From contig NZ_JASF01000005.1 in assembly GCF_000622405.1 (NCBI RefSeq), positions 1,922,001-1,986,000 on the forward strand: 64,000 nt of DNA, given 5' to 3'. The notes under the pieces are model-generated. The model was not told where the DNA came from. It saw only the letters and a program-made list of their open reading frames with translations, and did not search any database. This document shows, one piece after another, positions 44,583 to 53,930 of the stretch. The stretch comes from Sulfitobacter donghicola DSW-25 = KCTC 12864 = JCM 14565. Lineage in GTDB: Bacteria > Pseudomonadota > Alphaproteobacteria > Rhodobacterales > Rhodobacteraceae. A program made the position numbers and the translations under genes. Numbering within the stretch: the stretch's first letter is position 1; each line of letters begins with the position of its first letter.

Positions 44583-45857
44583 TTAGCTCACAATCGGGTC
44601 GAGTTCGGAATAAGAAGGTAATGTGCGATCAATCGGATCACCGTCACGCAGGACGATCCGGTCCGACTGGGGGCGGGCGAAAAACTCGGTCCACGTTCGC
44701 GCATTGCACAAGATGAGATCGGCAGAAGCACCAGCGGTTAGGCTTGGTACTTCAAACCCGCAAGCCTGCGCCGGATTGCTAACAAAGGCGGCAGGCCAAT
44801 CGGTTAAGCCATGGTCTAAATGACAAATCCGCGTGGCCTCGCGCATGACCTCGATCATATCGAGATCCCCGTAGGCATAGAACGGATCACGCGTGTTGTC
44901 AGATGCAAACGAGACATTAACACCAGCGGCCCTAAGTTCGTGGGCCATGGTCACACCGCGCCAGCGCGGGGTGCGGCCGGCCTCGCGATCTTGCAAATAC
45001 ATATTGCACATTGGCAGGGACACCACGAACAAGCCCGCCTTGGCGACCAATGCAATGATCTCGGCGGCGACGTCATCGGGCATAACTGAAATTGAACAGC
45101 AATGCCCAACTGTAACCTTGTTCTTGAACCCAAGCGCCAAGACGGTTTGGGCGATCGTGCGCAGGGTGTCGGATGTGGGGTCATTGGTTTCATCGACGTG
45201 GAAATCCACATCAAGGTTGTAAGCCTGCGCAAAATGGAAAAAGTCGTTCAGTCTCTCTTGTAGATCGGGCACCGGATAGGTCACAGCACCCAGCGTGTGC
45301 CCCCCGTCGGCGATGATTTTGGCCGTGTTGGGAAAATCGCCAGTATCGCGAAAAACCTGTTCGATCGCGACCAAACAGGAGGCCTGCAACTCGATCTTGC
45401 CCCGCCACTTTTCTCGCATTTTCTCAACGACAGCAAAGGATGACGAGGCTAGGCCATCGCCACTGTCAATATGGGTTCGGATGGCCTTGGTGCCATGCGC
45501 AAAAGCGCAGCGCAGGGCGAAATCCATCCGAGGCTCAACATCTTCGGCGGACCAATTTACATGGTCAGCACGCACTGTAGTTAAGGCGCCCGTGAAGGTG
45601 CCGTCGGGATTGGATGCGCGGGGCCAGATATGCCCTTTGTCCAAATGCGTGTGCATATCGACAAAACACGGCAGGGCCATTGCGCCTTTCATATCGATTA
45701 CAGTTTCGGCCGGTTGCCCAGCGTCCGTTGATGTAATCGCGCCATCTTTGATGGTTATATCTGTGGTAATCAGGTCACCCGTTTGGCCTAAAAAGCAGGC
45801 CGGAACCGTGACATTTCGAAGTTTCTTCGCGCCGCTGGGCAAAACGCAAAATTCCAT
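44583..45857 (-). CDS. Cytosine deaminase-like amidohydrolase
   Basis: 424 residues of the CodA/amidohydrolase superfamily. Metal ligands H69-x-H71 (DMHTHLDKG), H220 (DFHVDET, with catalytic E223), H252 (VGHCCS) and D320 (FASDNTRDPF), all as in cytosine deaminase. It would deaminate an aminopyrimidine-like or related ring. Its ATG overlaps the permease stop (TAATG), tying it to the importer. Confidence 0.9.
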   Translation of the reverse strand: MEFCVLPSGAKKLRNVTVPACFLGQTGDLITTDITIKDGAITSTDAGQPAETVIDMKGAMALPCFVDMHTHLDKGHIWPRASNPDGTFTGALTTVRADHVNWSAEDVEPRMDFALRCAFAHGTKAIRTHIDSGDGLASSSFAVVEKMREKWRGKIELQASCLVAIEQVFRDTGDFPNTAKIIADGGHTLGAVTYPVPDLQERLNDFFHFAQAYNLDVDFHVDETNDPTSDTLRTIAQTVLALGFKNKVTVGHCCSISVMPDDVAAEIIALVAKAGLFVVSLPMCNMYLQDREAGRTPRWRGVTMAHELRAAGVNVSFASDNTRDPFYAYGDLDMIEVMREATRICHLDHGLTDWPAAFVSNPAQACGFEVPSLTAGASADLILCNARTWTEFFARPQSDRIVLRDGDPIDRTLPSYSELDPIVS

Positions 45858-46711
45858 TAATTCTCCCGTTTGATGGCGCTTTCATGCCATTTGTGTAAAA
45901 GCGCGTGACTAAGAAGCGAAGCCAATGCAAATATGATGACCCCGGTAACAGCGATCAACAAAAGTGCTGCGAACATGCGCGGAATATTAAGGCGATAGCC
46001 CGCTTCGAGGATACGAAATGCGAGGCCTGAGCCAATGCCTCCCGTGCCGGCGACATATTCTGAAACCACAGCGCCGATCAAAGACAACCCCCCCGCAATA
46101 CGAAGCCCGCCGAGGAAATAAGGCAAGGCTGTTGGCAACTGCAAAAAACGCAGCCTCTGCCACCGTGTCGCACCGTAGATTTTATAAAGGTCGCGCAGGT
46201 TATGATCTGTAGAGTTTAATCCAAGCGTCGTGTTGGACAGGATCGGAAAAAACGCAACGATCCATGCGCAAAGCAGCAATCCTGCAAGGCGATTGTCCAC
46301 GTAAATAAAGATGAGCGGCGCAATGGCGACAACGGGTGTGACCTGTAGGATCACAGCAAAGGGATAAAACGCCATTTCAAAAAAGCGCGACTGTGTGAAC
46401 AAAACCGCAAGGCCGACACCCCCGGCAACAGCAACGCCAAGCGCCATTAGCGTAATTTTGACCGTTACCCAAAGAGCATCAGACAACATTGCCCAATCAT
46501 CAATGAGGGTCTGAATGACCAGTCCCGGACGCGGTAGGATATAATGGGGAATGCCGTTCCAGACGACGATCCGGTCCCAAATAGCGATTGCCAGAACCAA
46601 CATGATTACGGGCAGCGCCCATTTTGCGATGCTTTCACGGCGTTTGGCCTTGGCAAGTTGCTGTTCTTCGGCGTCAACAACGGGAGCGGATTGCATATCG
46701 GTAACGCTCAT
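45857..46711 (-). CDS. ABC transporter permease (SsuC/ThiX-like)
   Basis: 284 residues, six predicted helices and the coupling loop DLYKIYGATRWQRLRFLQLP. Belongs to the nitrate/taurine/thiamine-precursor permease family. Coupled by overlap to the ATPase gene before it and the deaminase after it. Confidence 0.92.
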   Translation of the reverse strand: MSVTDMQSAPVVDAEEQQLAKAKRRESIAKWALPVIMLVLAIAIWDRIVVWNGIPHYILPRPGLVIQTLIDDWAMLSDALWVTVKITLMALGVAVAGGVGLAVLFTQSRFFEMAFYPFAVILQVTPVVAIAPLIFIYVDNRLAGLLLCAWIVAFFPILSNTTLGLNSTDHNLRDLYKIYGATRWQRLRFLQLPTALPYFLGGLRIAGGLSLIGAVVSEYVAGTGGIGSGLAFRILEAGYRLNIPRMFAALLLIAVTGVIIFALASLLSHALLHKWHESAIKREN

Positions 46712-47514
46712 GCGGAGGCCCTTTCGCCGTGTTGGTTCATCGCGCCGTGCAGCGCATCAGAAGCTTTGCGGCAAAGCTCGGCATAATCTGCGGAGGTGCG
46801 GAATGCTTCGGTGCGCGGATAGGGGGCATCGACATTCACTTCGGCAGAGACCCGCCCCGGGCGCGCCGCCATCACGACAATACGGTCAGATAGGAACACC
46901 GATTCAAATACGGAATGGGTCACAAAAATAACGGTACATTTTAGTTTGTCGCGCAGCTTTAACAGATCGTTGTTGAGTTTGTGGCGGGTTATCTCATCAA
47001 GCGCGGCAAAGGGTTCGTCCATCAGGATCAGGCGTGGTTGCGTGACCAGCGCGCGGGCAATCGACACCCGCATTTTCATGCCGCCCGACAATTCACGAGG
47101 GTAGGATCTTTGAAAATTTTCCAGCCCCACCATTTTTAGCGCCCACATAATCTCGCCTCGCACTTCGGTCAGGGACTTTCCGCGCAAGCGGTGTGGTAAC
47201 CAGACGTTTTGTTCTACGGTCGCCCACGGCATCAATGTGGGTTCTTGGAAAACAACGCCCAGATCACCGTCGTTCAATCCGCCATTCCATGCGATCTGTC
47301 CGGAGGTCTGGCGCATTAGCCCCGCAATCAGGCGCAATGCTGTCGATTTTCCGCAGCCAGACGGGCCAAGGAGAGAAATGAAATCACCTTGATTTACGGT
47401 GAGGTTAAGGTCTTTGAGAGCTTGGACATTGCCATTGAAAACCTTGTCGATATTAGACATCGTTAACAGCTGGTTGCGCTGTCCCAGTGGCGGGATTGAT
47501 GAGGTATTGGACAT
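46708..47514 (-). CDS. ABC transporter ATPase (SsuB/ThiZ-like)
   Basis: 268 residues. Walker A GPSGCGKS (50-57), signature LSGGMKMR, Walker B LILMDEP and switch His in FVTHSVF. Energises the importer. Separated from the binding-protein gene by a hairpin. Confidence 0.93.
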   Translation of the reverse strand: MSNTSSIPPLGQRNQLLTMSNIDKVFNGNVQALKDLNLTVNQGDFISLLGPSGCGKSTALRLIAGLMRQTSGQIAWNGGLNDGDLGVVFQEPTLMPWATVEQNVWLPHRLRGKSLTEVRGEIMWALKMVGLENFQRSYPRELSGGMKMRVSIARALVTQPRLILMDEPFAALDEITRHKLNNDLLKLRDKLKCTVIFVTHSVFESVFLSDRIVVMAARPGRVSAEVNVDAPYPRTEAFRTSADYAELCRKASDALHGAMNQHGERASA

Positions 47515-47534
47515 CTCAAACTTTCATAAGCAGA

Positions 47535-47562
47535 GACAAGGGCGAGGGATGCCGCCCTTGTC
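47535..47562 (-). promoter_or_regulatory. Intercistronic hairpin after the NMT1-type binding protein
   Basis: Perfect 10-bp stem GACAAGGGCG/CGCCCTTGTC with an eight-base loop and no following T run. Probably raises binding-protein mRNA relative to the rest of the operon. Confidence 0.5.
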
Positions 47563-47580
47563 GTTCTGTTTTGGCAATAG

Positions 47581-48576
47581 TTACCGAAGGTCCATGCCGT
47601 ATTTGGCGTTGACGAATTCGGTTGTATAAGCCGCCGAGAAGTCCAGATCGCCTTCGATAACGCCGGCTTCGACCATTTTAGTATAGAAGTCCGTGATCTG
47701 CGCATCGGTCATCGCACCAATTCCCAGCTCAAGGGCATCTCCGCTATCCACGATCCCTTCAGACAACATCTTTGAGATCGCGAAATCGATCTTGTCCTGT
47801 GTCATGTCTGGATTGGCTTCCATGATCATCGCATTGGCGTCGGCGTTGTCATTGTAGAGGTAGTTATACCAACCCGCGATTGATCCTTCGACAAAACACT
47901 TAACCTGTTCGGGGTGTTCGGCGATGGTATCGGCCATGGTTTCGACTGTTGTGGCGTAAGTGGAATACCCTGCATCCGCGATCAAAAAGATATCGGGCAC
48001 GAAGCCTGCTTCTGTTTCGATCACATAAGGCTCAGAGGATAGGTAACCCTGCATTGCCGCGCCTTCGTCTGCAATGAAGGGGGCAGGGTTAAATGTATAG
48101 GGTTGTCGCTGTTCAGCGGTGAACCCGTATTGTGCGATCATCCATTGGTAGTAGGATGCATATCCGTTATCGCCGATGAGAAGGGTCAGATCTGTTAGAT
48201 CTTCGAATGTTTTAGCCTTGCCTGGATGTGCGATGATCACCTGCGGGTGTTTCTGGAAAGCGGCCATAACAGCAACCACCGGAATGCCCTCTTTGGCGGC
48301 GTTGAAAGCCTGCAATAGGTCGCCGCCCATGTGGTAATCGATGCGGCCTGCCAACATCAACGCGCGGTTATTGACCTGCGGGCCACCCGGAAGAATTGTG
48401 ACGTCTAGCCCGCATTCCGCATAGGTGCCGTCGGCGACAGATTGGTAAAATCCGCCGTGTTCGGCCTGCGCCAACCAGTTGGTGCCAAATGAAACAGGCG
48501 TAAGGTCCTGCGCCATCGCGGTGGTCGCGCATATTGCGGTGAGGGACGCAAAAGTTAGGGATTGCTTGAGGGTCAT
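47581..48576 (-). CDS. NMT1/THI5-type ABC substrate-binding protein
   Basis: 331 residues, signal peptide 1-22 (MTLKQSLTFA...TTAMA). Matches the NMT1/THI5/SsuA-like family (GTNWLAQAEHGGFYQ, GRIDYHMGGDLLQAF) that binds thiamine pyrimidines, riboflavin, sulfonates or similar small molecules. First gene of the nine-gene operon, so its ligand is probably the substrate of the enzymes that follow. CAGGAGA precedes the start. Confidence 0.9.
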   Translation of the reverse strand: MTLKQSLTFASLTAICATTAMAQDLTPVSFGTNWLAQAEHGGFYQSVADGTYAECGLDVTILPGGPQVNNRALMLAGRIDYHMGGDLLQAFNAAKEGIPVVAVMAAFQKHPQVIIAHPGKAKTFEDLTDLTLLIGDNGYASYYQWMIAQYGFTAEQRQPYTFNPAPFIADEGAAMQGYLSSEPYVIETEAGFVPDIFLIADAGYSTYATTVETMADTIAEHPEQVKCFVEGSIAGWYNYLYNDNADANAMIMEANPDMTQDKIDFAISKMLSEGIVDSGDALELGIGAMTDAQITDFYTKMVEAGVIEGDLDFSAAYTTEFVNAKYGMDLR

Positions 48577-48708
48577 GAAAATCTCCTGAGGTGAACTCCG
48601 CAGACGATTCTAATCGGGGTTTTTGAATTGGGGGCAGGGTAGATGTTGAAATTCCATGAACTCCTGCGCGATTTAGCCTATCAAATGGGCGTCCCGCTCT
48701 CCGCTGCT

Positions 48709-48727
48709 TGTAAACTAAGCGCTTACA
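48709..48727. promoter_or_regulatory. Operator-like dyad between the catabolic operon and ridA
   Basis: TGTAA and TTACA in inverted orientation flank a perfect 10-base palindrome TAAGCGCTTA (48716-48725). Location in the divergent promoter region fits a binding site for a dimeric regulator (GntR or LacI type). No regulator gene is in the cluster. Nothing else is recognised in this 250-base gap. Confidence 0.4.
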
Positions 48728-48826
48728 GACTTATTTGGCCGAAATTTAGGTGCGCATTATGTGTGGATTGACCCGTTATGGCATGCAGGGGTGACTCGAA
48801 ATTCCTTTTGTGCAGGTCTCCCGTTC

Positions 48827-49222
48827 ATGGCAACAGCTCTCAACCCCATCGGAATCGCGCCGCCATTTGGCGACTATAATCATGGGATCAAAACGGCGCG
48901 GTTGGGCCATCTGGTTGTCACGTCAGGGCAGCTTGGGCTTGCCCCAGACGGAACTTGTGCTGTTGAAGTGCGCCAACAAGCAGAGCAGTGTTTTGCCAAT
49001 ATTGACGCAATTCTGACTGAGGCGGGTTGTGGTCGCGGCGATATCGTTCGCCTTAGCGCATTTGTTACAGATCGCGCTTTCTTTGCTGATTATATGGCCG
49101 TGCGCGATGAGTGGCTGGCGGGATGTGCGGTTAAGCCTGCATCCACGCTGATCATCGTGAGCGGATTCACCCGAGAGGAGTTCAAGGTCGAAGTGGAAGC
49201 GACTGCGGTAATGCAAGGGTGA
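48827..49222 (+). CDS. RidA family reactive enamine/imine deaminase
   Basis: 131 residues from MATALNPIGI; the longer frame is not conserved. RidA core: VTSGQLGLAPDG, QAEQCFANIDAILTEAG, and the C-terminal FKVEVEATAVM. RidA hydrolyses reactive imines produced by deaminases and flavin oxidases, which fits the divergent operon. The start at 48827 is chosen by family length. Confidence 0.88.
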   Translation: MATALNPIGIAPPFGDYNHGIKTARLGHLVVTSGQLGLAPDGTCAVEVRQQAEQCFANIDAILTEAGCGRGDIVRLSAFVTDRAFFADYMAVRDEWLAGCAVKPASTLIIVSGFTREEFKVEVEATAVMQG

Positions 49223-49392
49223 TCAAATAGTATCGCCGCGCTCTTTGCTTGGGCGGCAAAGGGTTCGATTGCTCTGTATGATGCTCGCCTTCTTTAATTG
49301 CTTGCTTATTAGGCGGGTCTAGGTCGGGTAGCGATAAAATTGGGCATTCTGGCGCGCTTGCGGCTGTCGTGGCTGTGCCTTGGTGGTTTCAC

Positions 49393-50004
49393 ATGCGTGA
49401 ACCTGCCTATTCAGAAGCTGTGCGCACTGATTTGAAAATACTAGTGGTTGAACCCGACCAAGCGAAAGCAAGCGAGATTTTGGACGCGCTGATGGAGGGT
49501 GGCTGGAGCCAAGTCACGGTGATTGCCTCGGCTGCGGATCTTGAGAAAACGCTTGCGCAGCAAAATCCGGATATTGTTCTTGTTAACCTTGCCAACCCTG
49601 ATCGCGATACGCTGGAACATCTTGGCACAGTGACGAATGCGCATAATCGACCGGTTGCGATGTTTGTCGATCATACGGATGAGGTGATGACGCAGGCGGC
49701 TATCTCTGCGGGGGTTAGCGCCTATGTTGTTAATGGATTGCAAAAAGACCGGATCAAACCCGTACTTGAAACGGCCATCGCGCGGTTCAAGATGATTGCG
49801 AAAATGCATTCGGAACTGGATGCAGCAAAGCAGGCACTTGCTGATCGTAAAACCATAGATCGGGCAAAGGGGCTTTTGATTGCCGCGCGCAATATTTCCG
49901 AAGATGAAGCCTATACCCTTTTGCGTAAAACCGCGATGGATCAGGGGCGGAAAGTGATCGATGTTGCGACGGCTCTGGTAACGGCGGCGGACCTATTGCA
50001 ATGA
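49393..50004 (+). CDS. nasT: Nitrate/nitrite antiterminator NasT (ANTAR)
   Basis: 203 residues: receiver-like domain (~13-130) followed by an ANTAR RNA-binding domain (~140-200, KTIDRAKGLLIAARNISEDEAYTLLRKTA). The usual phospho-acceptor Asp is replaced by Asn65 (IVLVNLAN), consistent with control by NasS binding rather than phosphorylation. A GTG at 49369 would add eight residues. Overlaps nasS (ATGA). Its RNA target is likely the leader before nrtA. Confidence 0.92.
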   Translation: MREPAYSEAVRTDLKILVVEPDQAKASEILDALMEGGWSQVTVIASAADLEKTLAQQNPDIVLVNLANPDRDTLEHLGTVTNAHNRPVAMFVDHTDEVMTQAAISAGVSAYVVNGLQKDRIKPVLETAIARFKMIAKMHSELDAAKQALADRKTIDRAKGLLIAARNISEDEAYTLLRKTAMDQGRKVIDVATALVTAADLLQ

Positions 50005-51179
50005 CACTTACACCTGTTTCTTGTGGCTACCTTCCGCTGGTTGATTGTGCGCCGTTGATTATCGCAAAGGAATTAAAGTTTGCAGCCCAAGAGGGGCTTG
50101 ACCTTTGTTTGGTGAAGCAGCCTTCGTGGTCGGCCCTGCGGGATATGCTTGCCCTCGGGCATGTCGATTTTGCGCATATGCTTTCCCCGATGCCCGTTGC
50201 TATGACGCTTGGGGTTGGGGCAATGCCTGCCCAAATCGATGCGCTGATGGTTTTGTCGGTGAATGGTACGGTTATTGGCGCGTCAGAAAACCTGAGCCGC
50301 AAAATGCAGGCCTCTGGGTGGGTAAACAGTTTTGATAATCCTCGGGCTACATCAAAGGCCTTGTTTGAGGTGGCGTCCCAAACCTTGCGGATTGGCGTGC
50401 CTTTTCCGTTTTCCATGCATCGAATGTTGCTTGAGACATGGCTGTCGGATGCGCCTGAGTTTTCTGCCGACCGGATCGAGATCGTCACAGTGCCACCATC
50501 CAAAATGGCGGATGCGGTAAGAGATGGAACGCTGGACATGTTTTGTGTGGGTGAGCCTTGGGGTTCAGTCGCTGTTCAGCAAAGTGATGCGACGCTGATC
50601 TTGCCGGGATCTAGTATCTGGGAATTTGCCCCAGAGAAAGTTTTAGGCGTTCGGCATGGCTGGGCGGGGAAGAACCCTGAGCTGTGCCATGCTATGATCC
50701 GTGCTATATATAAGGCGGCAAATTGGCTGGATAAGCCAGAAAGCACACCTTTGGCCGCCGAAATTCTTGCGCGCAGTCACCATTTGGATTTGCCTGATCA
50801 TGCGATTGACCCCGCGCTTAGCGGTCGGATCGTGACAAGGCAGGGTCACCCCGCCCAGCAATCAGAGCGGTTTTTGCGCTTTCATAAAAACGCGGCCAAT
50901 TTCCCATGGCGCAGCCAAGCCTGCTGGATTGCGGATATTCTAGCGCGCTGGCATGGGCTTGATCAAAGCGTGGCCCGCAAGGCGGCCTGCGCGACGTTTC
51001 GCAGTGATATATACAGAGAAGCTTTGGCGCCGATCGGTGCGGGGATTCCCGCGGCTTCCGAGAAAGTCGAGGGCGAAATGTTGCGGGAAACAGCTGTCGC
51101 TTCGACCAAAGGCGAGATGATTCTTGGCCCAGACCGGTTTTTTAATGGCGCGATTTTCGACTTTGGCGGGGGCAGATAG
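50001..51179 (+). CDS. nasS: Nitrate/nitrite sensor NasS
   Basis: 392 residues, related to the nitrate-binding proteins NrtA/CmpA but without a signal peptide, so cytoplasmic. Starts MTLTPVSCGYLPLVDCAPL. In known NasST systems NasS holds NasT inactive until nitrate or nitrite binds. The overlap with nasT keeps the two at matched levels. Confidence 0.92.
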   Translation: MTLTPVSCGYLPLVDCAPLIIAKELKFAAQEGLDLCLVKQPSWSALRDMLALGHVDFAHMLSPMPVAMTLGVGAMPAQIDALMVLSVNGTVIGASENLSRKMQASGWVNSFDNPRATSKALFEVASQTLRIGVPFPFSMHRMLLETWLSDAPEFSADRIEIVTVPPSKMADAVRDGTLDMFCVGEPWGSVAVQQSDATLILPGSSIWEFAPEKVLGVRHGWAGKNPELCHAMIRAIYKAANWLDKPESTPLAAEILARSHHLDLPDHAIDPALSGRIVTRQGHPAQQSERFLRFHKNAANFPWRSQACWIADILARWHGLDQSVARKAACATFRSDIYREALAPIGAGIPAASEKVEGEMLRETAVASTKGEMILGPDRFFNGAIFDFGGGR

Positions 51180-51278
51180 CCACAAATTTAGGCAAATGCC
51201 GCTTTGCGGCGAAAAAATGCTGCGTCCGCAAGGGGTGCCACTGGAGCAGAGCCATTAACAAGGCCAAGATAACCTACA

Positions 51279-51392
51279 AGGCAAAGATGCCTGATCCGGC
51301 TGACGATGCTGTCAGCTAACGAATAGAAGAGCAAAGCCGCTCGATTGTGCATGCACCTCCTCCCGCATGTTGCAGTCTTGCGGCTTTTTGCG
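51279..51392 (+). promoter_or_regulatory. NasT-responsive leader RNA with terminator
   Basis: Hairpin P1 AGGC/GCCT with hexaloop AAAGAT (51279-51292) has A at loop position 1 and G at 4, the ANTAR recognition rule. Six bases on, hairpin P2 GCTGAC/GTCAGC (51299-51316) has hexaloop GATGCT with G at 4 but G at 1. Then a terminator stem AAAGCCGC/GCGGCTTT (51333-51340 with 51380-51387) ends in T. NasT binding should prevent termination and allow nrtA transcription. An extra GCCGC/GCGGC hairpin lies at 51198-51210. Confidence 0.7.
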
Positions 51393-51412
51393 TTTCCACA
51401 GGGAAAGAAAAA

Positions 51413-52780
51413 ATGAAAAAACTAAAATGGCTTATCGCCTCTACAGTCTTTTGCGCCAGCCCCATCATGGCGGATGTTCTGGACCTTGAAAAAGACGAAC
51501 TGACATTCGGCTTTATCAAACTGACAGATATGGCGCCTTTGGCTGTTGCGTATGAGAATGGGTATTTCGAAGATGAAGGCCTGTTTGTAACGCTGGAAGC
51601 ACAAGCGAACTGGAAAGTTCTGCTGGATGGTGTGATTGATGGTCAGCTGGACGGCGCGCATATGCTTGCGGGTCAGCCTTTGGCGGCTACCATCGGTTAC
51701 GGGACCGAAGCCCACATTATCACGCCTTTCTCGATGGATCTGAACGGTAACGGTATCACGGTTTCCAATGATATTTGGGAGCAGATGAAGCCGAACGTTC
51801 CAAAGATGGACGATGGCCGCCCACAACACCCGATCAGCGCCGAAGCGCTAAAACCGGTTGTTGAAAAATACAAAGATGACGGTGTTCCGTTTAACATGGG
51901 CATGGTTTTCCCTGTTTCTACGCACAACTACGAGCTGCGCTATTGGTTGGCCGCTGGCGGGATCGAGCCGGGTTATTATTCGCCCGAGGATGTGACCGGC
52001 CAGATCGGCGCCGATGTTTTCCTTAGTGTAACACCTCCGCCGCAGATGCCTTCCACAATGGAAGCTGGCACCATCTTTGGGTATTGCGTTGGTGAGCCTT
52101 GGAACCAGCAGGCCGTGTTCAAAGGCATCGGTGTGCCAGTTGTAACCGATTATGAGCTTTGGAAAAACAACCCAGAGAAAGTATTCGGCATCTCGGCTGA
52201 GTTCGCGGAGGAAAACCCGAACACAACGATCGCTTTGACCAAGGCGCTGATCCGCGCTGCGATCTGGTTGGATGAAAACGACAACGCCAACCGCGAAGCG
52301 GCTGTGGAAATGCTGGCACGTTCCGAATATGTGGGTGCGGACGCCGAAGTTATCGCCAACTCGATGACAGGGACGTTCGAATACGAAAAAGGCGACGTGC
52401 GTGAAGTGCCCGACTTTAACGTGTTCTTCCGCTATAACGCGACATACCCGTTCTATTCCGACGCGATCTGGTATCTCTCCCAGATGCGCCGTTGGGGGCA
52501 AATTGCCGAGCCAAAGTCTGATGAGTGGTTCATTGACACGGCTAAATCGGTTTACCGCCCAGACATCTACCTGAATGCGGCACGTATGCTGGTTGATGAT
52601 GGCATGGCAAACGAAGCGGACTTCCCTTGGGATAGTGACGGTTTCAAAGCGCCAACACCTGCCGAAGATATCATCGACGGCATCCCTTACGATGGCCGCA
52701 CGCCTAACGCTTACCTCGACAGCCTGCCGATTGGCCTGAAAGGCGAACAAATCGTCTCGGGTTCCGAAATCAAAGGCTAA
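51413..52780 (+). CDS. nrtA: Nitrate ABC transporter substrate-binding protein
   Basis: 455 residues, signal peptide ~1-20 ([20 protein letters not shown]), which fixes the start; the longer frame overlaps the terminator. CmpA/NrtA family: [48 protein letters not shown]. Binds nitrate or nitrite in the periplasm. First gene after the NasT-controlled leader. Confidence 0.93.
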   Translation: MKKLKWLIASTVFCASPIMADVLDLEKDELTFGFIKLTDMAPLAVAYENGYFEDEGLFVTLEAQANWKVLLDGVIDGQLDGAHMLAGQPLAATIGYGTEAHIITPFSMDLNGNGITVSNDIWEQMKPNVPKMDDGRPQHPISAEALKPVVEKYKDDGVPFNMGMVFPVSTHNYELRYWLAAGGIEPGYYSPEDVTGQIGADVFLSVTPPPQMPSTMEAGTIFGYCVGEPWNQQAVFKGIGVPVVTDYELWKNNPEKVFGISAEFAEENPNTTIALTKALIRAAIWLDENDNANREAAVEMLARSEYVGADAEVIANSMTGTFEYEKGDVREVPDFNVFFRYNATYPFYSDAIWYLSQMRRWGQIAEPKSDEWFIDTAKSVYRPDIYLNAARMLVDDGMANEADFPWDSDGFKAPTPAEDIIDGIPYDGRTPNAYLDSLPIGLKGEQIVSGSEIKG

Positions 52781-52788
52781 AACCCTTG

Positions 52789-52811
52789 CCCATCCCGCAT
52801 TGCGGGGTGGG
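52789..52811 (+). promoter_or_regulatory. Intercistronic hairpin after nrtA
   Basis: Stem CCCATCCCGC/GCGGGGTGGG with one G-T pair and a three-base loop; no T run. Third case in this window of a hairpin directly after a binding-protein gene. Confidence 0.5.
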
Positions 52812-52850
52812 TACCTCCCTTTTCAATTCCTCTAGATCACAGGTTTCAAC

Positions 52851-53924
52851 ATGACCGCCATCGACCCAGAAACACTTGAATCAGAAGCCCGCCGCGCCCG
52901 CCTGTTCACGCGGATTAACAAAGCCGATGCATGGTTTCAGGTGCTGGGGCTGGCGTGGCTCACACCGATACTCAAAGCTGCTGCAGGTGATAACCCGCGT
53001 GCGCAAATGTCAGAAATCTGGCGCCTGTTAGGTGTGCCTTTGCTGGCCATTTTGGTTTTCCTTGGCGCATGGGCGACCTTGGCGCCAAAGGTTCAAACAT
53101 CGCTGGGGGCGATCCCTGGTCCAGCCCAAGTTTGGGAGCAGGCGATCAATTTGAACGCCGATGCGGTGCGGGAACGCGAGAAAGAAGCGGCGTTTTATGT
53201 GCGTCAGGATGAGCGCAACGCCAAGCTGATTGCCGAAGGCAAAGAAGATAAGGTAAAACAGCGGATCTATACGGGTAAGCCGACCTATTACCAACAGATC
53301 TGGACGTCGATCACGACCGTTTTCTTTGGCTTTTTGATTGGTTCCATCATTGCGATCCCTCTGGGTATTCTCGCGGGTCTGTCGGCCACGGCCAATGCGG
53401 CGATCAACCCGATTATCCAGATTTTCAAACCGGTCAGCCCGCTGGCATGGTTGCCGATTGTGACGATGGTTGTTTCGGCTGTTTATGCCACCAATGACGG
53501 TATGTTCACCAAGTCGTTTCTTGTGTCGGCCATCACTGTAACGCTTTGTTCTCTATGGCCAACGCTGATTAACACAGCCCTTGGTGTGTCCTCGATTGAT
53601 AAAGATCTGGTCAGCGTTTCCAAAGTTCTCAAGATGAGCACCTATTCTAAGATTACCAAACTGGTTTTGCCATCCGCTTTGCCTTTGATCTTTACCGGTT
53701 TGCGCCTGTCTTTGGGTGTTGGCTGGATGGTTCTGATTGCGGCGGAAATGCTGGCGCAGAACCCGGGCCTTGGGAAGTTTGTCTGGGATGAATTCCAGAA
53801 CGGTTCTTCGCAATCCCTCGCTAAAATCATGGTCGCGGTCTTTACCATCGGCATCATCGGCTTCCTTTTGGATCGCGTGATGTTTGCGCTGCAATCCATG
53901 TTCACCTTCACAGAGAACAGGTAA
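52851..53924 (+). CDS. nrtB: Nitrate ABC transporter permease
   Basis: 357 residues, longer than cyanobacterial NrtB because of a charged N-terminal region (~1-60) and a hydrophilic loop (~100-140, rich in Lys/Glu) before the transmembrane core. Coupling loop SKVLKMSTYSKITKLVLPSALP. Six bases separate it from the ATPase gene. Confidence 0.92.
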   Translation: MTAIDPETLESEARRARLFTRINKADAWFQVLGLAWLTPILKAAAGDNPRAQMSEIWRLLGVPLLAILVFLGAWATLAPKVQTSLGAIPGPAQVWEQAINLNADAVREREKEAAFYVRQDERNAKLIAEGKEDKVKQRIYTGKPTYYQQIWTSITTVFFGFLIGSIIAIPLGILAGLSATANAAINPIIQIFKPVSPLAWLPIVTMVVSAVYATNDGMFTKSFLVSAITVTLCSLWPTLINTALGVSSIDKDLVSVSKVLKMSTYSKITKLVLPSALPLIFTGLRLSLGVGWMVLIAAEMLAQNPGLGKFVWDEFQNGSSQSLAKIMVAVFTIGIIGFLLDRVMFALQSMFTFTENR

Positions 53925-53930
53925 TCCGAC

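Noticed and set aside
49340..49392. Sigma-54 promoter before nasT (TGGCGCGCTTGCGGCT)
   Set aside because: The GG-N10-GC spacing fits but the -12 element does not read TTGC; too weak to report.
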